Position numbers and translations under genes: made by a program
The notes under the pieces: generated by a model
What the model saw: the letters and a program-made list of their open reading frames with translations, nothing else
Databases searched by the model: none
What the model was told of the DNA's origin: nothing
Assembly (NCBI RefSeq): GCF_000427885.1
Contig: NZ_ATYW01000016.1
Location: 62,135-126,134 of the forward strand
Direction of reading: 5' to 3'
Source: Glycomyces tenuis DSM 44171
Lineage (GTDB): Bacteria; Actinomycetota; Actinomycetes; Mycobacteriales; Micromonosporaceae
DNA: 64,000 bases
Shown: positions 34,644-42,198 of the stretch, piece by piece
How positions within the stretch are numbered: position 1 is the stretch's first letter
How the letters are laid out: each line of letters opens with the position of its first letter

Positions 34644-35333
34644 TCACTCAGGCAACAGATATGCGGAGGCCTCGGCGGCGCAGGCGACTCCGTAGGATTC
34701 CTCCAGGAGGCGCACGAATTCGGCGTGATTGACCGTGTATCCATGGGTACCAACGGATTCGAGTACTACTGCGGCCAACTGGCTGCCGAGCTCCGCCGCG
34801 CGGCGCAGCGGCATGCCCCAGCCGAGCGCGGTCAGCAGTCCGGCGACGAACGCGTCCGAGGCGCCGGCCGGGTCGATGAGCTCCCTCGCGCGGGCCACGG
34901 GAACCCGGATGCGCTCCATGTCGTGGCCGACGATCTCGACGCCTTCGGCGTCGACGGTGGTCACCCGCACGCGCACCCGGGCGAGGATCTCGTCGTCGCT
35001 CAGGCCGGTGACGCCTTGCAGGAACTGGTAGCGGTCCTGGCTCGTGACCAGGAACTTCGCGCCTTCGATGAACTCGGCGGCGTCGGCGCCGTCGAGCGTG
35101 CCCGGGTCGGCGCTGAACTCCAGGCCCAGGTCGCGGCACTGCTCGGCGTAGGACAGCATGACCTTCGGGGCGTCGGGGCCGATGTGCACCAGGCTGAGCG
35201 GCCCCGACTGCTCCATCACCTCGATGAGGTCGAATGCCTCCTGGCCCGGCTCGAGGGCGATGGCCGGCTCGCCGAGCTGGCTCATCCCGTGCGAGACGGC
35301 AAGGGCGGTCGAACCTGTGACTGCGGTCTTCAT
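34644..35333 (-). CDS. Internally shortened PfkB-family kinase homologue
   Basis: 229 residues; usual relatives are about 325. The start (MKTAVTGS) and the C-terminal half (LVHIGPDAPKVMLSYAEQC, AKFLVTSQDRYQFL, DPAGASDAF) resemble actinobacterial PfkB kinases of the adenosine/ribokinase type, but the segment with the RRGG-x-N substrate-binding lid and another of about 50 residues are missing. The ATP-site motif usually DTxGAGD reads DPAGASD, so the catalytic Asp is kept but the anion-hole Gly is Ser. It occupies the place of M. tuberculosis adoK relative to erpA and glxK. It may be a decaying gene or a repurposed pseudoenzyme. Confidence 0.75.
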   Translation of the reverse strand: MKTAVTGSTALAVSHGMSQLGEPAIALEPGQEAFDLIEVMEQSGPLSLVHIGPDAPKVMLSYAEQCRDLGLEFSADPGTLDGADAAEFIEGAKFLVTSQDRYQFLQGVTGLSDDEILARVRVRVTTVDAEGVEIVGHDMERIRVPVARARELIDPAGASDAFVAGLLTALGWGMPLRRAAELGSQLAAVVLESVGTHGYTVNHAEFVRLLEESYGVACAAEASAYLLPE

Positions 35334-35360
35334 GGGATTGACCTCGCAGGAGACACGGTG

Positions 35361-35406
35361 AAGCCCGGTCGATGAGACCAGATATTGGGTGGTTTCGACC
35401 GGGCTT
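35361..35406. terminator. Long hairpin upstream of the PfkB-like gene
   Basis: AAGCCCGGTCG (35361-35371) pairs perfectly with CGACCGGGCTT (35396-35406); a 3-base bulge and six more pairs (one G-T) leave a 9-base loop. It is 28 bases before the PfkB-like start and may terminate the erpA message or form a leader structure. Confidence 0.5.
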
Positions 35407-35485
35407 TCCAGCTTATGGGTCACCTCAGGTGAATGGACGTCCGGAGCCGGGCCCGGCGGACTGGCCGCTGGGCGGAGAACCGGTC

Positions 35486-35504
35486 GGGCTTCGCGGTGAA
35501 GCCC
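35486..35504. terminator. Short hairpin in the erpA-pfkB gap
   Basis: GGGCTTC and GAAGCCC form a perfect 7-bp stem around GCGGT. It is one of three hairpins in the 272-base gap after erpA; no gene is seen there. Confidence 0.4.
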
Positions 35505-35527
35505 ATGCGAGACGAGGCGCGCCGGGC

Positions 35528-35550
35528 CTCGGCTCGCGGGTTCCGCCGAG
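35528..35550. repeat. Dispersed hairpin repeat, copy 4
   Basis: CTCGGC and GCCGAG arms flank TCGCGGGTTCC. Compared with copy 1 (CAC/GTG outer pairs) the outer pairs are CTC/GAG, so both strands changed together. It lies 56 bases past the erpA stop. Confidence 0.6.
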
Positions 35551-35605
35551 TGCGGTCCGGTTCTTCCGCCATGGGCTCTGGCCGACTCCGGCGGCCCCTG
35601 AACTC

Positions 35606-35974
35606 CTAGTGGAAGGAGTCGCCGCAGGCGCAGGAGCCCTGCGCGTTCGGGTTGTCGATGGTGAAGCCCTGGGCGTCGATGCGGTCGGCGAAGTCGATGT
35701 TCGCGCCCATCAGGTAGGGAACGCTCATGCGGTCGACGACGACCTCGAAGCCTTCGTAGGACTGCACGACGTCGCCCTCGCGGTTGTCGGTGTCGAAGTA
35801 GAGGCCGTAGCGCAGACCGGAACAGCCGCCGGGGCTGACCTCGACGCGCAGGCGGAGGCCTTCCTCGCCTTCCTGCTCGATCAGGGCTTTCACTTTGGCG
35901 GCGGCCGCGTCCGTGAGCTTCACGCCGGTGGTGGCGGTCTCCTTGACGTCCTCGGCCTGCTGAGTAGCGCTCAC
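35606..35974 (-). CDS. erpA: A-type iron-sulfur cluster carrier (ErpA/IscA, HesB family)
   Basis: 122 residues. The three conserved cysteines are in GGCSGLRYG and the C-terminal SCACG. It hands [4Fe-4S] or [2Fe-2S] clusters to target enzymes; the quinolinate synthase NadA encoded nearby is one such Fe-S protein. The order erpA-glycerate kinase is conserved in actinobacteria. The start at 35974 is GTG with AGAGGGAG upstream. Confidence 0.92.
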   Translation of the reverse strand: MSATQQAEDVKETATTGVKLTDAAAAKVKALIEQEGEEGLRLRVEVSPGGCSGLRYGLYFDTDNREGDVVQSYEGFEVVVDRMSVPYLMGANIDFADRIDAQGFTIDNPNAQGSCACGDSFH

Positions 35975-36069
35975 TTGTAGCTCCCTCTGCTTGAGTTTGG
36001 GATCAACGGCGTCGATCGGGTCTTCGACTTGTCAACAGTACCTAACGGGCTTGGGCGTGTCTCTATTCC

Positions 36070-36168
36070 CGAGCCGCCAGGCGAGGGATGGGGAGCACAG
36101 GCCGAGCCGCCAGGCGAGGGATGGGGAGCACAGGCCGAGCCGGAGGCGGGGCATGGGAAGCGCGGTCC
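36070..36168. repeat. 33-bp tandem repeat, two exact copies and one degenerate
   Basis: Copies at 36070-36102 and 36103-36135 are identical; 36136-36168 keeps the start (CGAGCCG) and the GGCATGGGAAGC part but has diverged. The array lies between glycerate kinase (stop at 36210) and erpA, and accounts for most of the 235-base gap. Confidence 0.8.
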
Positions 36169-36209
36169 GGGCCGTCGGCCCCGGTCTCGCCGAGGTGTGG
36201 AACACCGGC

Positions 36210-37310
36210 CTACCTCCAGTCGCGGGCCACCGACTCCGCCAGCGCACGCAGCCCTTCGACCGGCGCTCTCATCGCCTCCCCGACGCTGCCGAGCAGTCCG
36301 GCGACGGAGTGCACCCCGGCGAGTTCGGGGTGCTCGTCGAGGTCCGACTTCCCCGCCAGCACCAGGCACGGCTTGTCGTGGGAGGCGGCGGCGGCGGCGA
36401 CCTCGGCGGCGAGTTTGCCGCGCAGGCTCTGGGCGTCGAAGGAGCCCTCGCCGGTGATGACGAGGTCGGCCTCCGCCACGGCGGCGTCCAGGCCGACGGC
36501 CTCGCATGTGAGCTTCGCTCCCGAGGCCCGGTGGCCGCCGAGGAGGAACAGGGCCAGTCCGAGGCCGCCCGCGGCGCCCGCGCCGGGCCAGCCGGAGGCT
36601 CCGGCCGGGCCGAGGTCGCGCTCGGCGATCTCGGCGAAGTTCGTCAGCGCCGACTCCAGGAACGGCAGGTCGCTCTCCTGCGCGCCCTTCTGGGGCCCGA
36701 ACATGTAGGTGGCGCCGTGGGGGCCGAGCAGCGGGGAGTCGACGTCGGTGGCGGCGACGAACTCGACGCCCCTGGTGCGCGGCAGGCCGTCGATCGAGGT
36801 GCAGGAGGCGAGCGCGGCGCCGCCGTACGGGATGGCCTCGCCGGCGAGGTCGCGGCAGGTGTAGCCGAGGACGGTGAGCATGCCGGCTCCGGCGTCGTTG
36901 GTGGCCGAGCCGCCGAGGCCGACGACGACGCGCTTCGCACCGGCCTCGACGGCGGCGGCCAGGACCTGCCCGAGGCCGTAGGTGGTGGTGCGGCGGGGGT
37001 CGCGTTCGGCGGCGGTGAGCAGGTGGAGGCCGCAGGTGGCGGCCGATTCGACGTAGGCGGTGTCGCCGTCGCGCAGGTAGTCGGCCGTGACGGGGCGGCC
37101 GAGGGGGTCGCGGGCGTCCACGGTGCGCCTCGCGGCGCCGGGAAGGGCGGCTTCGAGGACGTCGAGGAAGCCGGGTCCGCCGTCGGCGAGCGGGAGCTCG
37201 GCGGTGGCGTCGTCCTCGCGGGCGCGTCGCCAGCCGTCGGCGATGGCGCTCGCGGCCTCGGCGGCGGTCATGGTTCCGGCGAATTTGTCGGGAGCTATGA
37301 GGATGCGCAC
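36210..37310 (-). CDS. glxK: Glycerate kinase (GlxK family)
   Basis: 366 residues of the type II glycerate kinase family. It starts MRILIAPDKFAGTMTAAEAA, with PLADGGPGFLDVLEAAL, then VVGLGGSATNDAGAGML (the nucleotide-binding region) and a late VITGEGSFDAQSLRGKL motif. It phosphorylates glycerate to 2-phosphoglycerate using ATP. It lies in the conserved erpA-glxK block, divergent from nadA. Confidence 0.93.
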   Translation of the reverse strand: MRILIAPDKFAGTMTAAEAASAIADGWRRAREDDATAELPLADGGPGFLDVLEAALPGAARRTVDARDPLGRPVTADYLRDGDTAYVESAATCGLHLLTAAERDPRRTTTYGLGQVLAAAVEAGAKRVVVGLGGSATNDAGAGMLTVLGYTCRDLAGEAIPYGGAALASCTSIDGLPRTRGVEFVAATDVDSPLLGPHGATYMFGPQKGAQESDLPFLESALTNFAEIAERDLGPAGASGWPGAGAAGGLGLALFLLGGHRASGAKLTCEAVGLDAAVAEADLVITGEGSFDAQSLRGKLAAEVAAAAASHDKPCLVLAGKSDLDEHPELAGVHSVAGLLGSVGEAMRAPVEGLRALAESVARDWR

Positions 37311-37434
37311 ACCGAGAGCCTAATCCATGCCCGGAACCGGTGTGTAACCGCTTGCCAAACGGTCCGGCGGCACCAGGAGCACCACGCGCCGCACACCGGA
37401 ACGCTCGAGTCTCCGACAACCGTTCGGAAGCCAT

Positions 37435-37450
37435 TAGAATCGTCGCCATG
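37435..37450 (+). promoter_or_regulatory. -10 hexamer and leaderless start of nadA
   Basis: TAGAAT (37435-37440) is followed by seven bases and the ATG at 37448. No ribosome-binding site precedes the start. Confidence 0.55.
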
Positions 37451-38614
37451 ACGGGCTTCAATGAACCTGCTCCCACACAGACCGCGCTCCTGCTGCTCGG
37501 CCGAGGCACCGACGCGGGCTCCGAGCGCGGCGTCGACTGCCCCGGCGAGCTGCCCGCGCCCTCGGACCCCAACCTCGTCGAGCGCGCCCGCGCCGCCAAG
37601 GAGGCCCTGGGCGGCAGCGTCTTCGTCCTCGGGCACCACTACCAGCGCGACGAGGTCATCCAGTTCGCCGACGTCACCGGCGACTCCTTCAAGCTCGCCC
37701 AGCAGGCCGCGGCCCGCCCCGACGCCGAGTACATCGTCTTCTGCGGCGTCCACTTCATGGCCGAGTCGGCCGACATCCTCACCGGCGACCACCAGCGGGT
37801 CGTCCTGCCCGACATGGCAGCGGGCTGCTCGATGGCCGACATGGCGACCGCCTCGCAGGTGGAGCAGTGCTGGGAGGACCTGACGGCCGCCGGCGTCGCC
37901 GCGGACACCGTCCCGATGACCTACATGAACTCCTCGGCGGCGATCAAGGGCTTCGTCGGCCGCGAGGGCGGCGTCGTGTGCACCTCCTCGAACGCCGAGC
38001 GGGCGCTGCGCTGGGCCTACGAACGCGGCGAGAAGGTCCTGTTCCTGCCCGACCAGCACCTGGGCCGCAACACCGTGGTCCGCCAGATGGGCTTCGAGCT
38101 CGACGACTGCGTGCTCTACAACCCCCACAAGCCGAACGGCGGCCTGACCGCCGAGGAGCTGCGGGAGGCGAAGATCATCCTGTGGAAGGGCCACTGCTCG
38201 GTGCACGGGCGCTTCACGCTCGACTGCGTCGAGGAGATGCGCGAGCGCAAGCCGGGCGTCAACATCCTGGTGCACCCCGAGTGCACGCACGAGGTGGTGG
38301 CCGCCGCCGACCACGTCGGTTCGACCGAGTACATCATCAAGACCCTCGACGAGGCCGAGCCCGGCAGCTCGTGGGCGGTGGGCACCGAGCTGAACCTGGT
38401 GCGGCGCTTGGCGAACGCGCACCCGGACAAGGAGATCTCGTTCCTGGACCGGACGGTGTGCTACTGCTCGACGATGAACCGGATCGACCTGCCGCACCTG
38501 GTGTGGGCGCTGGAGGAGCTGGTGGCCGGTCGCGTGCCGAACCAGATCACGGTGGACCCCGAGACCGCCAAGCACGCGCGGGCGGCCCTCGACAGGATGC
38601 TGGAACTGCCCTAG
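37448..38614 (+). CDS. nadA: Quinolinate synthase
   Basis: 388 residues. NadA condenses iminoaspartate with dihydroxyacetone phosphate to quinolinate in NAD synthesis. The three cluster cysteines are in AAGCSMADMAT, HPECTHEVV and TVCYCSTMN, and the substrate motif FVLGHHYQRDEV is near residue 60. ATG at 37448 is chosen because the TAGAAT hexamer leaves no room for an upstream start. nadB and nadC are not adjacent. Maturation of its [4Fe-4S] cluster may depend on the nearby A-type carrier. Confidence 0.96.
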   Translation: MTGFNEPAPTQTALLLLGRGTDAGSERGVDCPGELPAPSDPNLVERARAAKEALGGSVFVLGHHYQRDEVIQFADVTGDSFKLAQQAAARPDAEYIVFCGVHFMAESADILTGDHQRVVLPDMAAGCSMADMATASQVEQCWEDLTAAGVAADTVPMTYMNSSAAIKGFVGREGGVVCTSSNAERALRWAYERGEKVLFLPDQHLGRNTVVRQMGFELDDCVLYNPHKPNGGLTAEELREAKIILWKGHCSVHGRFTLDCVEEMRERKPGVNILVHPECTHEVVAAADHVGSTEYIIKTLDEAEPGSSWAVGTELNLVRRLANAHPDKEISFLDRTVCYCSTMNRIDLPHLVWALEELVAGRVPNQITVDPETAKHARAALDRMLELP

Positions 38615-38661
38615 GCTCGATGCGTCCGAGGATCGCGTTCCCGGCACTTCCCGTTGACACG

Positions 38662-38673
38662 CCCTGGCCAGGG
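38662..38673. promoter_or_regulatory. Palindrome in the nadA-murA gap
   Basis: CCCTGGCCAGGG is a perfect 12-bp palindrome, 3 bases after a TTGACA hexamer (38654-38659). A convincing -10 at the right spacing is lacking. It may be a terminator element of nadA or an operator for murA. Confidence 0.3.
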
Positions 38674-38803
38674 GCGAGGTTGCGCGCTCCAGCGGTAAGC
38701 ATGATCACGCCGTGCCATCGTCCCGCCTGGGAGTGTCAGCCGTTGCCGGTCCGTTATCGTTGGGCGACGATCCCGGTCTTATCCACCCATCTGAGGAGAC
38801 CTG

Positions 38804-40165
38804 TTGAGCGGCACTGCGACCACCCCGGAAGACATGCTGATCATCCACGGCGGAACTCCGCTTCAGGGCGAAGTCACCGTCAGAGGCGCCAAGAACCTCG
38901 TGTCCAAGGCCATGGTGGCCGCGCTCCTCGGCACCTCCCCCTCGGTCCTCCGCGGGGTCCCCGCCATCCGCGACGTCGAGGTCGTCACCGGGCTCCTCCG
39001 CGTCCACGGCGTCGACGTCGCGTTCGAGGGCGACACCCTGTACATGGACCCCACCTCGGTCGAGTCGGCCGGCGTCGAGGAGATCAACGTCCACGCGGGC
39101 ACCAGCCGCATCCCGATCCTGCTGTGCGGGCCGCTCCTGCACCGGCTCGGCCGCGCCTTCATTCCCGACCTCGGCGGCTGCAACATCGGCGGGCGCCCCA
39201 TCGACTTCCACCTCGACGCGCTGCGCGAGTTCGGCGCCGTCGTCGAGAAGAGCGCCGACGGCACGCACCTGTCGGCCCCGAACGGCCTCCACGGCATCCG
39301 CTACACGCTCGAGTACCCCTCGGTCGGCGCCACCGAGCAGGTCCTGCTGACCGCGGTCATGGCCGAGGGCACGACCGAGCTGCGCAACGCCGCGATCGAG
39401 CCGGAGATCATCGACCTCATCTGCGTCCTCCAGAAGATGGGCGCGATCATCAAGGTCCACACGAATCGGGTCATCGAGATCGTCGGCGTCGGCGAGCTCA
39501 AGGGCTACTCCCACCGGGCGCTCCCCGACCGCATCGAGGCCGCCTCGTGGGCCTCGGCGGCGCTCGCCACCGAGGGCAGCGTGTTCGTGCGGGGCGCCCA
39601 GCAGGCGGACATGATGACCTTCCTCAACGTCTTCCGCTCCATCGGCGGCGCCTACGAGGTGGACGACGACCCGGTCGGGGGCGGCATCCGCTTCTGGCAC
39701 CCGGGCGGGCCGCTCAAGCCGGTGGCGCTGGAGACCGACGTGCACCCGGGCCTCATGACCGACTGGCAGCAGCCGATCGTCGTCGCGCTCACGCAGGCGG
39801 ACGGCCTGTCGATCATGCACGAGACGGTCTATGAGAACCGGCTCGGCTACACCTCCGAGCTGCGCCAGATGGGCGCCAACATCGAGCTGTACTCGGAGTG
39901 CCTGGGCGGGACCCCGTGCCGCTGGGGGCGGCGCAACTTCCTGCACTCGGCCGTGATCGCCGGGCCGAGCAAGCTCCACGCCGCCGACCTCCAGATCCCC
40001 GACCTGCGCGCCGGGTTCAGCCACCTCATCGCGGCCCTGGCCGCCGAGGGCACCTCGCGGGTCTACGGCGTCGACCGCTACATCACGCGCGGCTACGAGA
40101 ACTTCGAGGCGAAGCTCCAGGGCCTCGGCGCCAAGATCGAGCGCCCGGGCGGGGCCGCAGCCTGA
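38804..40165 (+). CDS. murA: UDP-N-acetylglucosamine 1-carboxyvinyltransferase
   Basis: 453 residues. MurA transfers enolpyruvate from PEP to UDP-GlcNAc, the first committed step of peptidoglycan. It starts with the LIIHGGTPLQGEVTVRGAKN motif, has the active-site loop LGGCNIGGRPIDFHL with the catalytic Cys (E. coli Cys115 equivalent; fosfomycin target), and the two inside-out alpha/beta domains. The start is TTG at 38804 with GAGGAGA upstream. It is followed by two terminator hairpins, so it is a single-gene unit. Confidence 0.95.
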   Translation: MSGTATTPEDMLIIHGGTPLQGEVTVRGAKNLVSKAMVAALLGTSPSVLRGVPAIRDVEVVTGLLRVHGVDVAFEGDTLYMDPTSVESAGVEEINVHAGTSRIPILLCGPLLHRLGRAFIPDLGGCNIGGRPIDFHLDALREFGAVVEKSADGTHLSAPNGLHGIRYTLEYPSVGATEQVLLTAVMAEGTTELRNAAIEPEIIDLICVLQKMGAIIKVHTNRVIEIVGVGELKGYSHRALPDRIEAASWASAALATEGSVFVRGAQQADMMTFLNVFRSIGGAYEVDDDPVGGGIRFWHPGGPLKPVALETDVHPGLMTDWQQPIVVALTQADGLSIMHETVYENRLGYTSELRQMGANIELYSECLGGTPCRWGRRNFLHSAVIAGPSKLHAADLQIPDLRAGFSHLIAALAAEGTSRVYGVDRYITRGYENFEAKLQGLGAKIERPGGAAA

Positions 40166-40207
40166 GGCCGCCCTCAGGGGCCGGGCGCCGCTCGGATCGG
40201 CGGCGCC
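40161..40207. terminator. Double terminator hairpin after murA
   Basis: CCTGAGG/CCTCAGG (40161-40167, 40172-40178) includes the stop codon; GGCGCCGC/GCGGCGCC (40184-40191, 40200-40207) follows with an 8-base loop. Confidence 0.7.
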
Positions 40208-40218
40208 GAAAGCCTGGG

Positions 40219-40243
40219 TATGCTGGACGACAGCATGCTGTCG
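40219..40243 (+). promoter_or_regulatory. -10 hexamer and 16-bp palindrome before the DUF3043 gene
   Basis: TATGCT (40219-40224) is a good -10, so transcription should start near 40231, inside CGACAGCATGCTGTCG (40228-40243), a perfect 16-bp palindrome. The palindrome is placed as an operator or as the first hairpin of the leader. Confidence 0.5.
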
Positions 40244-40269
40244 CACGTTTTAGGAAGGGCGATCGTCCC

Positions 40270-40917
40270 GTGGCGAAGAAGTCCGCCGAACCCACTCCGG
40301 CCGTCGAGGAATCGAAGCCGGTCGGCGCCACCGATAAGAAGGGGAAGGCCACCCCCAAGCAGGTCAAGCAGGCCAAGGCCCGTCCTCCGGCCAATCCTCC
40401 GCTCACCGCCAAGGAGGCCCGGCAGCAGTCGAAGTCGTCCAAGCTCTCCCCCGAGCAGAAGAAGCAGGCCAAGGAGGACCTCCGCCGCGAGCGCGCCCGC
40501 ATCGCCGAAGGCCAGTGGAAGGGCGACCCCCTCTTCGACAAGTACCACCTGCCCCGCGACCGCGGCCCCGAGCGGCTGCTGGTGCGCGACATCGTCGACT
40601 CGCGCCGCACCGTCGCCCAGTACTTCTTCGTCTTCACCATGGCCCTGCTCCTGGCCACCAACGTCTTCCCGAACGCCGTCGGCGTCCTCATGCTCGGGTG
40701 GGTGGTCATGATGGCCGGCTTCGCCCTGGACTCGTACTTCCTGTGCCGCAAGGTCCGCCGCCTCGTCTGGAAGCGTTTCCCGAACACCAAGCAGCGCAAG
40801 GGCGGCCTGTACTGGTACGCGATCCAGCGGGCGATCATGTTCCGCTCGATGCGCGCCCCGAAACCGCGCATGAGCTACAAGGCCACCGAGGACGACCTCG
40901 GCCAAGTCGTCAGGTAG
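40270..40917 (+). CDS. DUF3043 membrane protein
   Basis: 215 residues. The first 85 are Lys/Pro/Ala-rich and disordered, then GDPLFDKYHLPRDRGPERLLVRD introduces two membrane helices (about 125-170) and a basic C-terminal part with MSYKATEDDLGQ. This pattern is the actinobacterial DUF3043 family (M. tuberculosis Rv2206), of unknown function. GTG at 40270 has AGGAAGGG upstream. In mycobacteria its neighbours are also erpA and glycerate kinase, supporting conserved gene order. Confidence 0.85.
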   Translation: MAKKSAEPTPAVEESKPVGATDKKGKATPKQVKQAKARPPANPPLTAKEARQQSKSSKLSPEQKKQAKEDLRRERARIAEGQWKGDPLFDKYHLPRDRGPERLLVRDIVDSRRTVAQYFFVFTMALLLATNVFPNAVGVLMLGWVVMMAGFALDSYFLCRKVRRLVWKRFPNTKQRKGGLYWYAIQRAIMFRSMRAPKPRMSYKATEDDLGQVVR

Positions 40918-41044
40918 CCCGGCCGCCGGGATCCGGCCCGGCGCGCCCCGCGAGTCGTCGACGGCGCCCTCGCCCCTCGCCTCCGGGGCGCCCGATGGCT
41001 TAATCTGAATGTCGTAACCCTCAGTTACCGGGAAAGAAGTCAAC

Positions 41045-42127
41045 GTGGTCGATGTCGCGGCGGACTTGCGTGCCGGGCTGGTCCGCGCCCTCGGACCGCT
41101 CGACCGCGCCACACTGCGCCACGGCATCGCCGACACCGTCGGCCTCCAGCAGATCCGCGAGCAGGCCGGCCAGCGGCTCGCCCGCTACGGCTCCGAGGCC
41201 GACCAGTCGCGGCTGCTCGGCGTCCGGGCCGTGACGATGCGGGTGCTCGGCGACTTCGACAGCGCCGAGGCGGACGCCGCAGCCGCGGTCAAGTACGCCG
41301 AGGCCGTCGGCGCCGACCTCCTGCTCGCCCCCGCCCGCGCCCGCCTCGGGCAGGTCTTCCGCGTCCAGGGCCGCTACGCCGAGGCCGACCAGCTGTTCGC
41401 GCTCGCCGAGGCCGGGGAGCTCCCCCGCACGCTGACCGGCGCGGCGCGCGCCTACGCGGCGCTGTCGTGCCTGTCGCAGGGCCGCGTCACCGAGAGCCTC
41501 ATCCACCTCCAGCGGGCCAGCGAGCAGAACCCGCACGCCTTCGTCATGCAGATCGTCGAGACCGCGCTCGGCCTGGCCGAGGAGCTGGCCGCGAAGGGCG
41601 GCTTCGGGCCGGGGCCGCGGCCGTGGGCCGAGCGGGCCGGGCACCCGGCGCCCGACCGCTACCAGGACCGGCAGACGGGGCGGTGGGGCTACCTGGGGCC
41701 GAACGGCCAGCCGGTGGTCAAGGCGGCGTTCAGCCAGGCCGGGGACTTCCGCGGCGGCGTGGCCGCGGTCTGCCAGGCGGACTGGGGCGCCATCGACAAG
41801 CACGGCACCGTCGTCGTCCCCATGCTCTACAACTCCCTCGACACGCCTACTGTGGACGGACGTACCGTGACCGGCTTCGTCGGCGGCGTCGCCGTGGCCG
41901 TCCAGCGCGGGCGCTCCGGCGTCGTCCACCGCTCCGGGCGCGTCGTCGTTCCCCCGCGCTACCAGCACATCGCGGTCCATCCGGCCGGGTTCCTGGCCTC
42001 CATGGACGGCTACTCCTGGGGGACCCTCGGGCTCGACGGCACCGAGCTCATACCGCCCAGAATGGACAGGTCCGAGGCGGTCCGGACGCTGGACGCGGTC
42101 GTGTCGATCGACGACGGACCGCTGTAG
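41045..42127 (+). CDS. TPR and WG-repeat protein
   Basis: 360 residues. Residues about 50-185 are helical repeats of TPR type (AEADAAAAVKYAEAVGADLL, RVQGRYAEADQLFALAEAG, ESLIHLQRASEQNP). Residues 205-345 are WG-type beta repeats (GRWGYLGPNGQPVV, DWGAIDKHGTVVVPM and SGVVHRSGRVVVPPRY). Both parts bind proteins; no enzyme motif is present. GTG at 41045 has GAAAGAAG upstream, and a -10 TAATCT lies at 41001-41006. In the leader, GTAAC and GTTAC (41014-41028) form a small inverted repeat. Function unknown. Confidence 0.8.
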   Translation: MVDVAADLRAGLVRALGPLDRATLRHGIADTVGLQQIREQAGQRLARYGSEADQSRLLGVRAVTMRVLGDFDSAEADAAAAVKYAEAVGADLLLAPARARLGQVFRVQGRYAEADQLFALAEAGELPRTLTGAARAYAALSCLSQGRVTESLIHLQRASEQNPHAFVMQIVETALGLAEELAAKGGFGPGPRPWAERAGHPAPDRYQDRQTGRWGYLGPNGQPVVKAAFSQAGDFRGGVAAVCQADWGAIDKHGTVVVPMLYNSLDTPTVDGRTVTGFVGGVAVAVQRGRSGVVHRSGRVVVPPRYQHIAVHPAGFLASMDGYSWGTLGLDGTELIPPRMDRSEAVRTLDAVVSIDDGPL

Positions 42128-42163
42128 AGCAGGGCTTCCTACAACCCTGTGATTTTCGTTTCG

Positions 42164-42191
42164 TTGACACTAGCCGAGCGGCCGGTAGGCT
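42164..42191 (+). promoter_or_regulatory. Promoter of the aldo-keto reductase gene
   Basis: TTGACA (42164-42169), a 16-base spacer and TAGGCT (42186-42191) form the best sigma-70-type promoter in the window. The ATG at 42199 starts seven bases after the -10, so the message is probably leaderless. Confidence 0.7.
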
Positions 42192-42198
42192 CATGCGC

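Noticed and set aside
36029-36457. Small repetitive protein on the plus strand across the 33-bp repeat
   Set aside because: The repeated peptide follows only from the tandem DNA; the frame continues antisense into glycerate kinase with no RBS or family support.
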